A stretch of DNA of 64,000 bases. Origin: Prevotella nigrescens. GTDB taxonomy: Bacteria > Bacteroidota > Bacteroidia > Bacteroidales > Bacteroidaceae. Both the position numbers and the translations under genes were made by a program. Position 1 is the stretch's first letter, and the number at the start of each line of letters is the position of its first letter. The stretch is taken from positions 126,501 to 190,500 of the forward strand of contig NZ_CP133465.1 in assembly GCF_031191185.1 (NCBI RefSeq), read 5' to 3'. This document shows positions 33,659 to 41,969 of the stretch, piece after piece. Under the pieces are notes generated by a model. It ran no database searches, was not told the DNA's origin, and saw nothing but the letters and a program-made list of their open reading frames with translations.

Positions 33659-34180
33659 ATGAAAAGATTAGTTATCCTTTTAGTATTGACAGTCCTGTAT
33701 AACATCTCTTCTGCTTCGACTAAAGGCAAGATAATAGAGCAAAAGAGATTGTACTTTGGGAAAAATGCAGACTACTATGTAATTGCAAAAGAAAACGGGA
33801 AAGGTGGCGGAGATGTTCCGCAGTGTGGTCCGATTGATATTATACTGAAGAAAGGAAAGAGGGAAATATCGCGTTTCCAGTCTTTTCCTATATGGTACAA
33901 TTGTCCCTTAGACGGTTTTCTCGGTATCACTGTCAAAGGTCGTTACTTCACAATAGAAGACTCTTATTGCGACATAGCCGACCGAGTATATACCTTTACT
34001 ACATTCAGATACGATGCTACGAAGAAAGAGTTTGTGCTGCATCGGTACGGAGAAAGCTATATAGACAGCCGTGAACCTGAACGAGATATACCCGAAAAGT
34101 CGTACTTGGTAACAGAGTATATACCTTTCCAAAAGGTAACAGCCGAACTGTTGCTGGGTCTAAAAAAGAATTTCAAGTAA
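33659..34180 (+). CDS. Exported 173-residue protein, paralogue of the preceding gene
   Basis: I use ATG 33659, which gives the signal MKRLVILLVLTVLYNISSAS and exactly the same length as its paralogue; an ATG at 33629 would put ten residues before the signal. The two proteins are roughly half identical, best in the C-terminal half (KEFVLHRYGESYI, SYLVTEYIPFQKVTAELLLG). No family recognised. The gap of 165 bp after the first copy contains no clear terminator, so both may be cotranscribed. Confidence 0.75.
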   Translation: MKRLVILLVLTVLYNISSASTKGKIIEQKRLYFGKNADYYVIAKENGKGGGDVPQCGPIDIILKKGKREISRFQSFPIWYNCPLDGFLGITVKGRYFTIEDSYCDIADRVYTFTTFRYDATKKEFVLHRYGESYIDSREPERDIPEKSYLVTEYIPFQKVTAELLLGLKKNFK

Positions 34181-34208
34181 TCGAAATAACATATAAGAGT
34201 TCTCTCAA

Positions 34209-34565
34209 ATGGATATACTATATATAAATAAGGAGAAAATACTCTGTAACTTCGAGGAATTGAGCAACGTATGGGACGCTTCGGCAAATATATCTCTGTG
34301 CCTTGACATTCAAATACCAGACTTTGAACTTATCGTTACTGAATTATTGAAGAAGCCATCAAACGACTTAGCCTATAGCATTCTGTCGGAAATGGCAGAA
34401 AAGAACGGTTTAGACGAAAGATTGATGCGCTTGATTTATGAGCAAGGGGACAAGGCTTGCAAGGTAGCAATCAGTCTTCGGAACGACTTGCCAATGGATT
34501 TGAAAGTCAAATGTGCAGACTCCAATGATGCAGACGTCAGAGAACATTACTTCAATATGCCATGA
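34209..34565 (+). CDS. 118-residue cytoplasmic protein, unknown
   Basis: An acidic, helix-rich soluble protein with no signal peptide. It follows the exported paralogues by 28 bp and precedes the DUF2750 gene by 22 bp in the same direction. The spacing of leucines (ELIVTELLKK, LAYSILSEMAEK, LMRLIYEQGD) hints at a small helical-repeat fold. I recognise no family. Its place among immunity-type genes suggests a similar role; confidence in that is low. Confidence 0.6.
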   Translation: MDILYINKEKILCNFEELSNVWDASANISLCLDIQIPDFELIVTELLKKPSNDLAYSILSEMAEKNGLDERLMRLIYEQGDKACKVAISLRNDLPMDLKVKCADSNDADVREHYFNMP

Positions 34566-34587
34566 TTTGTATTAAACGAAAGAAACT

Positions 34588-34986
34588 ATGAAAGTATCTA
34601 AACAGGAAATTGAAGCTGTAACAGCACTCTCCCCAGAGGAGCGTTATGGCTATTTCATAAAACGAATATGCGATTGGGAGCAGGTGTGGGGGCTGTTTGA
34701 AGACGACTGCATTGTACTGAACGAGGCTAAGAATGGTAAGCTGTATGTGCTTTTGTTCCCATTTGAAGACTTTGCTTCGCACTATGCGACAAACACAAAA
34801 GGTATGCAAACAACCTCATATAGGAGTTTTGATATACACAAATTCGTTGAAACAATCATGAAAAAGTTGCAGGCAAACAACGTTAGCAATGCTTTGGTCT
34901 TCCCCGTACCCCATGGTTATGGACTGAACGTTACGATGGAAGAGATTGTCGAGGACATAAAAAACGAGTTGAAGAATTACGAATAA
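34588..34986 (+). CDS. DUF2750 domain protein
   Basis: A 132-residue soluble protein matching DUF2750: PEERYGYFIKRICDWEQVWG near the N-terminus, the central YVLLFPFEDFASHYA, and the C-terminal VFPVPHGYGLNVTMEEIVED. The length is typical of a single-domain member. The family often sits in loci of polymorphic toxins as a putative immunity protein, and here it has an SMI1/KNR4 fragment 5 bp downstream. No toxin gene is in the window. Biochemical function is not established. Confidence 0.8.
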   Translation: MKVSKQEIEAVTALSPEERYGYFIKRICDWEQVWGLFEDDCIVLNEAKNGKLYVLLFPFEDFASHYATNTKGMQTTSYRSFDIHKFVETIMKKLQANNVSNALVFPVPHGYGLNVTMEEIVEDIKNELKNYE

Positions 34987-34991
34987 AATAT

Positions 34992-35228
34992 ATGAAGCAA
35001 ACCATTATAAAGAAATTGAGTGTCTTCTCTAACGAAAATCCTACATTATTGGGCAGCATTGCAACCAACAAGCAAATTGAAAATGCCAAAAAGATACTTC
35101 GTGTAACAATGAACGAAGACTACAAAGAGTTTATTCTGAATTTCGGAGGTTCGTATGCTAGTATGGCAAAAAACACCCTTTTGCAAAGCCATAATGCTTG
35201 TAAATACTCATCTTCTCAGGAACTCTAA
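34992..35228 (+). pseudogene. Truncated SMI1/KNR4 (SUKH) family protein
   Basis: The 78 residues correspond to the N-terminal third of SUKH proteins: ATNKQIENAKKILRVTMNED and YKEFILNFGGSYA match the typical beginning (helix, then the YKEFLLxxNGG-like motif). After about residue 58 similarity is lost and the frame ends, whereas the family is normally 130-180 residues. A tandem-repeat array follows within 20 bp, so the gene was probably cut by rearrangement. SUKH proteins are common immunity proteins of polymorphic toxin systems. Confidence 0.6.
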
Positions 35229-35239
35229 AGATCAGGAAA

Positions 35240-35345
35240 ACACCTTTTGCACTACAAAACCCACTGTTTTATAACGCAAAAACCACCCTTTCACCCTGCA
35301 AAAACCACTGTTTTGCATTGCGAAACAGGCGTGTTCGCAATACGC
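35240..35345. repeat. Degenerate 22-23-bp tandem repeats with TTTTGCA-TGCAAAA core
   Basis: Four to five units follow each other, roughly ACTGTTTTGCANTGCAAAACC, with starts near 35239, 35262, 35284, 35306 and 35329. Each has a near-palindromic core. Single related units recur at 53672-53760. Translation of the array gives spurious peptides, so it is not a gene. Confidence 0.65.
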
Positions 35346-35446
35346 AGACATACAGATGGTTATACAAACACATAGTGGGAGAAAAATGTTTACATGTTGA
35401 TTGTCGTCCATTGGGTATATAACTTCCATGGGAACGGCAATAAAAA

Positions 35447-35484
35447 AGGTCTTCGAACGCAGGTTCCATGCATTCGAAGACCTT
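35447..35484 (-). terminator. Intrinsic terminator of the ompA-like gene
   Basis: AAGGTCTTCGAA (35447-35458) and TTCGAAGACCTT (35473-35484) form a perfect 12-bp stem. On the minus strand it is followed by TTTTTT. Confidence 0.9.
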
Positions 35485-35567
35485 ATTCCGCTATGCTGAC
35501 AGCAATTTAATTCAATGGATAACAGGCTGTTTCGCCAGCATATTTGCCTGCATTGCCTACTTTCTTT

Positions 35568-36425
35568 TTATTTCTCTGCAGACTCGGGAGCCTTACCAAT
35601 GAGGTCCATAAACTGGTCGAGCTTAGGCGTAATGATAATTTGTGTACGGCGGTTGCGCTGCTTTCCAAGTTCCGTATTGTTGGTTGCAATAGGATTGAAC
35701 TCGCCACGTCCACCTGCAGTCAGGCGCTTTGGGTCTACACCGAAGTGAGATTGCAAGTACTGTGCAACCGATGATGCACGCAAACAAGAGAGGTCCCAGT
35801 TGTTACGAATGTTCTTCATCTGTGCACTTTGTGCGTTTACTGGAACGTTGTCGGTATTACCTTCAATCAGTACATCGTAGTCTCTGTAGTCGGTAATAAT
35901 TTTTGCAATCTTGCTAAGGGTCTGTTCTGCACGGTCGTTTACTTCGTACGAACCACTCTTATAGAGCATATTGTCTGCCAAAGATATATATACAACACCC
36001 TTCAACACCTGAACATCAACCTCTTTAAGTTCCTCCTTGCTGAGGCTGCGTGTAAGGTTGTTGGTGAGAACGAGGTTGAGCGAGTCGCTCTTAGTCTTCA
36101 CTTCTACAAGGTGTCGGATATATTGGTTACTCTCATTGATTTGGTCTACCAACTTCGAAATATTGATATTGTTTGAATTGGCATTGTTCAAACTCTGGTC
36201 AAGACTACTCTGCAAGGCTGCTGCACTTGCCTTTGCTTGTGCCAATTGGTCTTCCAAGCTCTTTATCCGGGCATTGTTTGCTGCAATCGTTTCCTTTGCG
36301 TTCTGATACTCACTCGATAGTCTTTGATTCTCCGATTGGCAGTTTTGCAAATCTTTCTTGCTGGCGCAACCTGTCATCAACAGTGCACCTGCACACAAGG
36401 TTAATACTAAAAGGTTCTTTTTCAT
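35568..36425 (-). CDS. OmpA family lipoprotein
   Basis: A 285-residue lipoprotein with lipobox LMTGC (Cys19). Residues about 25-105 form a coiled coil (QSENQRLSSEYQNAKETIAA and SLEDQLAQAKASAAALQSSL), and 165-280 are an OmpA C-terminal peptidoglycan-binding domain with NTDNVPV and the arginine-rich NRRTQIIITP. It would tether the outer membrane to the cell wall. The gene is monocistronic, with a TACCTTTG promoter 86 bp upstream and a strong terminator 84 bp after the stop. Confidence 0.92.
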   Translation of the reverse strand: MKKNLLVLTLCAGALLMTGCASKKDLQNCQSENQRLSSEYQNAKETIAANNARIKSLEDQLAQAKASAAALQSSLDQSLNNANSNNINISKLVDQINESNQYIRHLVEVKTKSDSLNLVLTNNLTRSLSKEELKEVDVQVLKGVVYISLADNMLYKSGSYEVNDRAEQTLSKIAKIITDYRDYDVLIEGNTDNVPVNAQSAQMKNIRNNWDLSCLRASSVAQYLQSHFGVDPKRLTAGGRGEFNPIATNNTELGKQRNRRTQIIITPKLDQFMDLIGKAPESAEK

Positions 36426-36510
36426 ATTGCTATAGTTTTTTAATTTATACTTATGACATTCGTTTTATCCGCATATAACGGACGCAGACTTATTGCACCT
36501 GCTTATTGTA

Positions 36511-36518
36511 CAAAGGTA
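36511..36518 (-). promoter_or_regulatory. Promoter -7 element of the ompA-like gene
   Basis: Reads TACCTTTG on the minus strand, 86 bp upstream of the start codon. Confidence 0.55.
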
Positions 36519-36610
36519 TTCATTTAAAAGCAGATACCCACAAAAGTAAGAAAGCTTTATGTTATTTTAAGCGAGTTTAAGCATTTTCAAAGTAAAAATG
36601 CTTGTTTTCC

Positions 36611-37015
36611 CTATTCTATAGGCTCTATCTTAGGTTCTTTTACATCGGAAGGCGCCGCGCCATTGTCGTTCGTTTCCTCTTTAGTAGCGGGCGGTGGTGT
36701 AGACGAAACATCGATAGGTTCCGGCTCCGGTATGCCTTTTACACCATTGTTTGCATCTTCTGTTTCTACATAATCTACCTTTTTGTTCTCTTTTACTTCA
36801 ACCTCCTTCGCTTCTTCTCTGGTCAATACAGGTATTTTCGACGTAGTATCGATACCTATCACCGTGCCCGACATGTCTACTTCGTACTTGCGTGGTGGCG
36901 CCATGTCGCGTGTTGCCATAAGTATCGACAGCAATAGCGAGCCTCCAAAAAGTATTCCCGCACAAACAGCAACGGGCTTGGTGTACGTAGGTTTCTTATT
37001 TTTCTGTGAGTTCAT
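36611..37015 (-). CDS. Single-helix membrane protein with acidic proline-rich tail
   Basis: The 134-residue protein has a short basic N-terminus, one membrane helix (about residues 15-33) and then a low-complexity periplasmic part rich in glutamate, proline and threonine (TREEAKEVEVKENKKV, PEPEPIDVSSTPPPATKEET). I do not recognise a family. The layout recalls the linker part of TonB-like or divisome-associated proteins but no C-terminal domain follows. Function unknown. Confidence 0.65.
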   Translation of the reverse strand: MNSQKNKKPTYTKPVAVCAGILFGGSLLLSILMATRDMAPPRKYEVDMSGTVIGIDTTSKIPVLTREEAKEVEVKENKKVDYVETEDANNGVKGIPEPEPIDVSSTPPPATKEETNDNGAAPSDVKEPKIEPIE

Positions 37016-37049
37016 AAGCGCATTTCAGAATAAAAAACGTATGCGAAAG

Positions 37050-37057
37050 CAAAGTTA
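37050..37057 (-). promoter_or_regulatory. Promoter -7 element of the acidic-tail membrane protein gene
   Basis: Reads TAACTTTG on the minus strand (TAnnTTTG), 35 bp upstream of the start. A second match, TACTTTTG, is at 37069-37076. Confidence 0.5.
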
Positions 37058-37115
37058 CATCTACTGTACAAAAGTACTTAAAATATACAATATTGCCAAA
37101 GGAAAGTATAAAATG

Positions 37116-37580
37116 CTATTGTTTATTCTTATTTATCTGATGTTCGGAAACTGCATCGCTTGCTTTATTGAGTGCTTTTCCAACATTATCTCCAAACTTT
37201 TTACCAGCCTCGCTTACTTTTCTTAAGAACTTCTTTCCATTCTTTTCTGCCTTGCCGGCAATTCTTCCGATGGCAGCGGACTCTCGTTCCATAAACTGTT
37301 CCATGCCGTCGCCTATGGTGCTGAGACCTTGCTTTATTTTCTCTTCCGAAGTTTTCTTCCTGTACAATGTAGTATCAGCCGTATTGATATTGTTGTCGGC
37401 AGAATTGTAAGTGCGGTTTTTTGTATCCTTTCCTGTGTTTTGTTGGTTCTGCTTCTGTGTAGAAACCCGTTTCTTGGCAGGCACAGGATAGTTTAAAACG
37501 GCATTTGTCTGTGCACTAACACGTGTGCCAAATCCTATAAGAAGGAGCAGCAGCAGAGTATAGATAGTCTTTATCTTCAT
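37116..37580 (-). CDS. Exported basic protein, unknown
   Basis: A 154-residue protein with a signal peptide ending at VSA-QT (residue 23), a polar asparagine/threonine-rich stretch (residues 35-75), and a lysine-rich helical C-terminal half (SEEKIKQGLSTIGDGMEQFM, GKKFLRKVSEAGKKFGDNVG). I recognise no domain. It is probably periplasmic. The two glycosyltransferase genes upstream run in the same direction with a 50-bp gap. Confidence 0.65.
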   Translation of the reverse strand: MKIKTIYTLLLLLLIGFGTRVSAQTNAVLNYPVPAKKRVSTQKQNQQNTGKDTKNRTYNSADNNINTADTTLYRKKTSEEKIKQGLSTIGDGMEQFMERESAAIGRIAGKAEKNGKKFLRKVSEAGKKFGDNVGKALNKASDAVSEHQINKNKQ

Positions 37581-37630
37581 ATCATTCTGTGAGTTTAATT
37601 TATAGAAATAACGTAGACAGCCCTATAATA

Positions 37631-38413
37631 TTACTTTTTTACGAACAGCCTGACCACAAACCAAGCGTGTTTTGCAAGGGTCGGGAGTATGCCATAGTGC
37701 CTACACATAACTTGAAACCGTTCGTACAGCGAAGTCCGATGATGCTTTGTAGTCTGTCCTTCTTCTAAGTAATTGGCAATTACCGCATGTACATTTCTTA
37801 ATAATAACCCTTCTTTTTCGCCTTCACGCATTATCTTTATGCACCAATCAATGTCGGCTGAATAACGGAAACGTGTATCGAAAGGAATCTTTTTGGCAAT
37901 GTCCAATCGGGCATAAAAGGCTTGATGGCATACCAACATACCATCGCGGAACGAACGCCAAGACAGCTTTTCGGGCGGTTGCAGCCTGCGATGATATAAG
38001 AAGTTCCCTTTTTCGTCTACAATATCGGTATCTCCATATACGACGGCAGGACGCCTTTCGCCATCGCCAACCTCGGCTGCCAATGCTACTTTTTCTATTG
38101 TATCGGCAGCGGGAAAGCGGTCGCCAGCATTCAAAAACACCACATAATCGCCATTTGCACGTGCCAATCCTTTATTCATAGCATCATAAAGCCCTTTGTC
38201 CGGCTCGCTTTTTATACGAACAACATGCCCATTTTCCGCACTATCCGAAAGCTCTTTATAAGCGTCTGCAATTGCCAAAGTGTTATCGGTTGATGCTCCG
38301 TCCACGATAATATGTTCTATTGTGGGAAAGCTTTGTCGTAATACGCTATCGAGTGTAGGCTTTAATACATCGGCAGCATTATAGGTTATGGTTACTACAG
38401 AGAATGTTATCAT
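37631..38413 (-). CDS. Family 2 glycosyltransferase
   Basis: A 260-residue GT-A enzyme of the WcaA type. VVTITYN at the N-terminus, VDGASTDNT at 37-45 and FLNAGDRF around 95 give the nucleotide-sugar and metal-binding sites; SADIDWCIKIM corresponds to the acceptor-side catalytic acid region. It overlaps the upstream GT4 gene by 4 bp (ATGA), so the two are translationally coupled and likely act on the same polysaccharide. Sugar specificity unknown. Confidence 0.92.
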   Translation of the reverse strand: MITFSVVTITYNAADVLKPTLDSVLRQSFPTIEHIIVDGASTDNTLAIADAYKELSDSAENGHVVRIKSEPDKGLYDAMNKGLARANGDYVVFLNAGDRFPAADTIEKVALAAEVGDGERRPAVVYGDTDIVDEKGNFLYHRRLQPPEKLSWRSFRDGMLVCHQAFYARLDIAKKIPFDTRFRYSADIDWCIKIMREGEKEGLLLRNVHAVIANYLEEGQTTKHHRTSLYERFQVMCRHYGILPTLAKHAWFVVRLFVKK

Positions 38414-39684
38414 ATTTGTTTGTTGTTTGAATTGGCAAGCGCTTTCTTGTAAATATCGATGTATTGTGCTGCTACACGCGCTTGTGAATAGTTTTCCTTG
38501 ACTTTTTTAATGGCGTCTGCAGAAAGTTTATCGTAGTCGGCAATGTTCAGCACCCAATAGATACCATTAGCCAAATCGGCAGAATCTTTCTGTTCAACGA
38601 TATATCCATTGCGTTTATGATCTATCATTTCAGGTATTCCTCCCACTTCAAAGCCTACGCAAGGGATACCGCAAGCCATTGCTTCCATGATGGTATTGGG
38701 GAGATTATCTGATAAAGATGGAGTTACAAACACGTCAACAGCATTGTAGACATCTACTATTTGTTGTGTATCAGCCACGTATCCTAATGGAAACATCGGC
38801 AACTCGAAGTCGTTACACAATTCTTCGGCATGCCCACCGAGTACAATCACGGCTGTATTTGTTAATGTTTCAGGGTGTTGTCTCACCATTTTCTGGCATG
38901 CATCAACTAAATAACCCATACCTTTATTATGGTTTGTAACGCGTTGCGATGCGAAAAGTATCAGACGTTTATCGGCAGGCAAGCCTAATTTTTTACGTGC
39001 TTCGTTTTTATTAGTCCTGCAAAAGATATTGGAATCTATTGGGTTCGGAATACTTTCAATGATATTCTTGCCTATTAATGCACTCTTTTTTGCTTCATTT
39101 TGCAGCCATTTACTGCATGCTATATATATAATATGTGAATGTCCTTTTATTTGTTCCTTACGTCGCCACGTCCTTTTTGCAAGGTCACAACCGAAAGGAA
39201 AGGGCAGCAAACGGCATTTTTCGCAGTGCGTTTCAAACTTCCTGCAGTCCAATGTTATATGGCAAATGGCGGTGGCAGGCCATATATCGTGCATTGTCCA
39301 CACAAGGGGCTTGCCTGCCTTCAGTACTTTTTCTATATTGTTGAGCGATATAAAACCTTGATTTATCCATGCTAAATGAATGACATCGGCATTCTTAAAT
39401 TCTGGCAATTGCGTTATATCAGTTCCTGTATTGGCTATATCAATCGCAAAAAGATTTCGCTTTGAAAATCGCAAATGACAAAATATGCACCATCTTTCCC
39501 ACAATTTGTTCCATCGTGTGCGCCAGTTGTTCTTTATAGCAAATACCGTTTTATCGTCACTCAACTTGTCCCGAACAAGCATAGATGCATCTATTCCACT
39601 TTTATTCAGTGCATCTTTTAAACGATTTGCAGCTACTGCAGCTCCGCCCGTCCGTTCACTTGTATTTACAATTAATACTCTCAT
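38410..39684 (-). CDS. Family 4 glycosyltransferase
   Basis: A 424-residue GT-B enzyme. The N-terminal domain begins MRVLIVNTSERTGGAAVAAN; the C-terminal Rossmann domain has LFASQRVTNHNKGMGYLVDA and the donor-binding segment FVTPSLSDNLPNTIMEAMAC with the EX7E-like pattern leading to GIPCVGFEVGGIPEMI. A cysteine-rich insertion (about residues 150-175, CHITLDCRKFETHCEKC) resembles similar inserts in Bacteroidota enzymes. A TATCTTTG promoter lies 19 bp upstream of the start. It is likely involved in surface polysaccharide synthesis. Confidence 0.93.
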   Translation of the reverse strand: MRVLIVNTSERTGGAAVAANRLKDALNKSGIDASMLVRDKLSDDKTVFAIKNNWRTRWNKLWERWCIFCHLRFSKRNLFAIDIANTGTDITQLPEFKNADVIHLAWINQGFISLNNIEKVLKAGKPLVWTMHDIWPATAICHITLDCRKFETHCEKCRLLPFPFGCDLAKRTWRRKEQIKGHSHIIYIACSKWLQNEAKKSALIGKNIIESIPNPIDSNIFCRTNKNEARKKLGLPADKRLILFASQRVTNHNKGMGYLVDACQKMVRQHPETLTNTAVIVLGGHAEELCNDFELPMFPLGYVADTQQIVDVYNAVDVFVTPSLSDNLPNTIMEAMACGIPCVGFEVGGIPEMIDHKRNGYIVEQKDSADLANGIYWVLNIADYDKLSADAIKKVKENYSQARVAAQYIDIYKKALANSNNKQI

Positions 39685-39702
39685 TCTACTTTTTTCGTAT
39701 TA

Positions 39703-39710
39703 CAAAGATA
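39703..39710 (-). promoter_or_regulatory. Promoter -7 element of the GT4-GT2 operon
   Basis: Reads TATCTTTG on the minus strand, 19 bp from the start codon, implying a leader of about 10 nt. Confidence 0.55.
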
Positions 39711-39993
39711 AGAGTTTTCGGCGAAACAACGGAAAGAAGACTCAAAGAATGGCATAAAAGTTAGATTACAGCAGATTATATTGCCCGAATAAACAAGTTT
39801 ATTACCACTTTGAAGAGCTGTATCAACACTGTTTTAGTCCACTCTAACTTGGCACCTACATCGTGTTAAACACATAATCCCAAAGTTGTTCAGGCATTAT
39901 CATAACGTGGAAACACATTTTCCGAAACATAAAAAAAGAATAAAGAGACTTCAATCTTTTCGATAAAACAATGTGAATTATAAAGAAAAATGC

Positions 39994-40001
39994 TATATTT
40001 G
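39994..40001 (+). promoter_or_regulatory. Promoter -7 element of the DUF6122 gene
   Basis: TATATTTG matches TAnnTTTG. It overlaps the upstream in-frame ATG at 39990, which therefore cannot be the translation start. Confidence 0.55.
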
Positions 40002-40028
40002 CACCTCTCTAACGATTTTAAACAAGCA

Positions 40029-40385
40029 ATGTCAATCGCATTATCAAGAGCTTTTGTACACTATGGACTTCATTTTCTCGCACCTTTATTGTTTGCACAA
40101 TTCTTTAAACGCGAGCATAGAATGAAGGCATTTTGGATTATGTTGGCGACAATGCTTGTAGATATGGACCACTTATTGGCTACACCTATGTTTAATCCGT
40201 ACCGTTGCAGCGTAGGTTTTCACCCCCTTCACTCTTATTTTATGGTAGGTATCTACGCACTTTTGTGTGTGTTGCCCTACGAAAGACTAAAATTACCGTG
40301 GTGGTTTCGCCCCATTGGAATAGGATTATTCTTTCACATGCTCACCGATTTACAAGATTTTTATTTATGGCAACAGTGGTTATAA
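40029..40385 (+). CDS. DUF6122 family membrane protein
   Basis: The 118-residue protein has four hydrophobic segments and histidine/aspartate pairs: HYGLHFLAPLLFA, MLVDMDHLLATP, CSVGFHPLHSY and HMLTDLQDFY. This layout, a small membrane protein with conserved DxDH and HPLHS, is that of DUF6122 and recalls metal-dependent membrane hydrolases of the LexA-binding/DUF457 kind, though activity is unproven. The start at 40029 is set by the promoter. Confidence 0.75.
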   Translation: MSIALSRAFVHYGLHFLAPLLFAQFFKREHRMKAFWIMLATMLVDMDHLLATPMFNPYRCSVGFHPLHSYFMVGIYALLCVLPYERLKLPWWFRPIGIGLFFHMLTDLQDFYLWQQWL

Positions 40386-40447
40386 ACATGTTTAGAACTA
40401 TGACACTGTGCTCCATTAAGTAACTTTCTAAAAGGATTTAATGCCCA

Positions 40448-40479
40448 TTTGGTGCTTTCATCTCTTTTTCGTACTTTTG
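40448..40479 (+). promoter_or_regulatory. Promoter of the yicC-gmk-nadD operon
   Basis: TTTG (40448-40451) and TACTTTTG (40472-40479) are separated by 20 bp, an ideal -33/-7 pair. ATG 40501 follows 21 bp later. Confidence 0.75.
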
Positions 40480-40500
40480 CAATAATAAAATGTAAGGACT

Positions 40501-41379
40501 ATGATACTATCAATGACAGGCTACGGCAAAGCTGTCGTAACCTACAAGGAAAAGAAAATAAACGTTGAAATAAAGTCGCTAAACAGCAAGAACTTCGATC
40601 TTTCAACTCGTATTGCTCCTTTATATAGAGAAAAGGAAATGGAGATAAGGCAAACTCTTGCCAGTTTGTTGGAACGCGGCAAAGTAGATTTCTCGCTTTG
40701 GATAGAGAAAGATGCTGTATTAGACGCAACACCTATTAATGCGCAATTGGTAAAGAACTACTATCAACAAATAAAGAACATAGCAGCAGAAATAGGCATT
40801 CCGGAACCTGCAGAATGGTTTCCTACATTGCTGCACTTACCCGATGTTACAACAAAAACCGAGATTGAAATACTCGACGAAGAAGAATGGGAAGTTACAA
40901 AACAAGCTATCAATAATGCAGTAGAAAACCTTATAGACTTCCGTAAACAGGAAGGAACTGCACTTGAACGTAAGTTCCACGAAAAGATTAATAACATAGA
41001 AGCGCTTTTAAAAAGCATAGAACCTTATGAAGAAAGCCGAGTTCCAAAGATAAAAGAAAAAATTATAGAGGGATTGGAGCAGGTTGCAAAAGTAGATTAC
41101 GACAGAAATCGCTTGGAACAAGAACTAATTTACTATATAGAAAAATTAGACATAAACGAAGAGAAGCAACGTTTAGCGAACCATCTGAACTATTTCCGTG
41201 AAACAATGGAAGAAAAAGGACACGGAGTTGGAAAGAAATTGGGTTTCATTGCACAGGAAATGGGACGCGAAATAAATACAACTGGCTCGAAAAGTAACCA
41301 AGCCGAAATGCAGAATATCGTGGTTAAGATGAAAGATGAGCTGGAACAAATAAAAGAACAAGTGCTGAATGCACTGTAA
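40501..41379 (+). CDS. yicC: YicC family endoribonuclease
   Basis: A 292-residue protein beginning ILSMTGYGKA, the signature of the YicC family, with SLNSKNFDLSTRIAP and the conserved C-terminal GKKLGFIAQEMGREINTTGS-K. YicC-type proteins have been characterised as RNases acting on small RNAs in other bacteria; the role in Bacteroidota is not known. The gene is first in an operon with gmk (11 bp gap) and nadD (6 bp gap), a common arrangement for yicC and gmk. Confidence 0.95.
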   Translation: MILSMTGYGKAVVTYKEKKINVEIKSLNSKNFDLSTRIAPLYREKEMEIRQTLASLLERGKVDFSLWIEKDAVLDATPINAQLVKNYYQQIKNIAAEIGIPEPAEWFPTLLHLPDVTTKTEIEILDEEEWEVTKQAINNAVENLIDFRKQEGTALERKFHEKINNIEALLKSIEPYEESRVPKIKEKIIEGLEQVAKVDYDRNRLEQELIYYIEKLDINEEKQRLANHLNYFRETMEEKGHGVGKKLGFIAQEMGREINTTGSKSNQAEMQNIVVKMKDELEQIKEQVLNAL

Positions 41380-41390
41380 AGAAACTACAA

Positions 41391-41963
41391 ATGCAAGGTA
41401 AACTAATAATTTTCTCAGCCCCATCTGGAGCTGGTAAAAGCACCATTGTGCAATGGTTAATGAAAGAACACCCCGAACTTAAATTAGCTTTCTCTATAAG
41501 TTGTACAACACGGCAGCCACGCGGTACAGAGAAAGATGGAGTAGAATATATCTTTCTCAGCCCCGAAGCTTTTAAAAAGAAGATAAACGATAATGAATTT
41601 TTGGAGTACGAAGAAGTTTATACCGACCGTTTTTATGGTACCTTGAAGAGTCAGGTAAATACGCAAATGGCTAAAGGACAAAACATAATCTTCGATGTTG
41701 ATGTGAAAGGCGGCTGCAACATAAAACAGTTTTATGGTGAAAAAGCATTAAGCTTGTTTATTCAACCACCTTCTATCGACGAACTTCGCAGACGTTTGGA
41801 GGAAAGACAGACCGATTCGGCAGAGGCTATAGAATACAGAATGGCAAAAGCTGAACACGAATTGACATTTGCCGATAAATTCGACTATATTATTGTGAAC
41901 GACGATTTGGAGAAAGCGAAGCATGAAACCTATAAAATTATAAAACAATTCATAGAGTCGTAA
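41391..41963 (+). CDS. gmk: Guanylate kinase
   Basis: The 190-residue enzyme has the P-loop SGAGKST at residues 12-18, the GMP-binding part SCTTRQPRGTEKDGVEYIFL, and the lid region RRLEERQTDSAEAIEYRM. It phosphorylates GMP to GDP with ATP in the cytoplasm. Length and motifs are standard. It lies between yicC and nadD. Confidence 0.97.
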   Translation: MQGKLIIFSAPSGAGKSTIVQWLMKEHPELKLAFSISCTTRQPRGTEKDGVEYIFLSPEAFKKKINDNEFLEYEEVYTDRFYGTLKSQVNTQMAKGQNIIFDVDVKGGCNIKQFYGEKALSLFIQPPSIDELRRRLEERQTDSAEAIEYRMAKAEHELTFADKFDYIIVNDDLEKAKHETYKIIKQFIES

Positions 41964-41969
41964 GGTGCA

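Larger units (their letters stand above)
39685..40028. other. Divergent intergenic region of 344 bp
   Basis: Apart from the promoters at 39703-39710 and 39994-40001 I see no gene, RNA or repeat. Confidence 0.5.

Noticed and set aside
35232..35469. Two minus-strand frames of about 65 residues
   Set aside because: Both translate the tandem-repeat array and terminator; the repeated peptide pattern comes from the DNA repeat.
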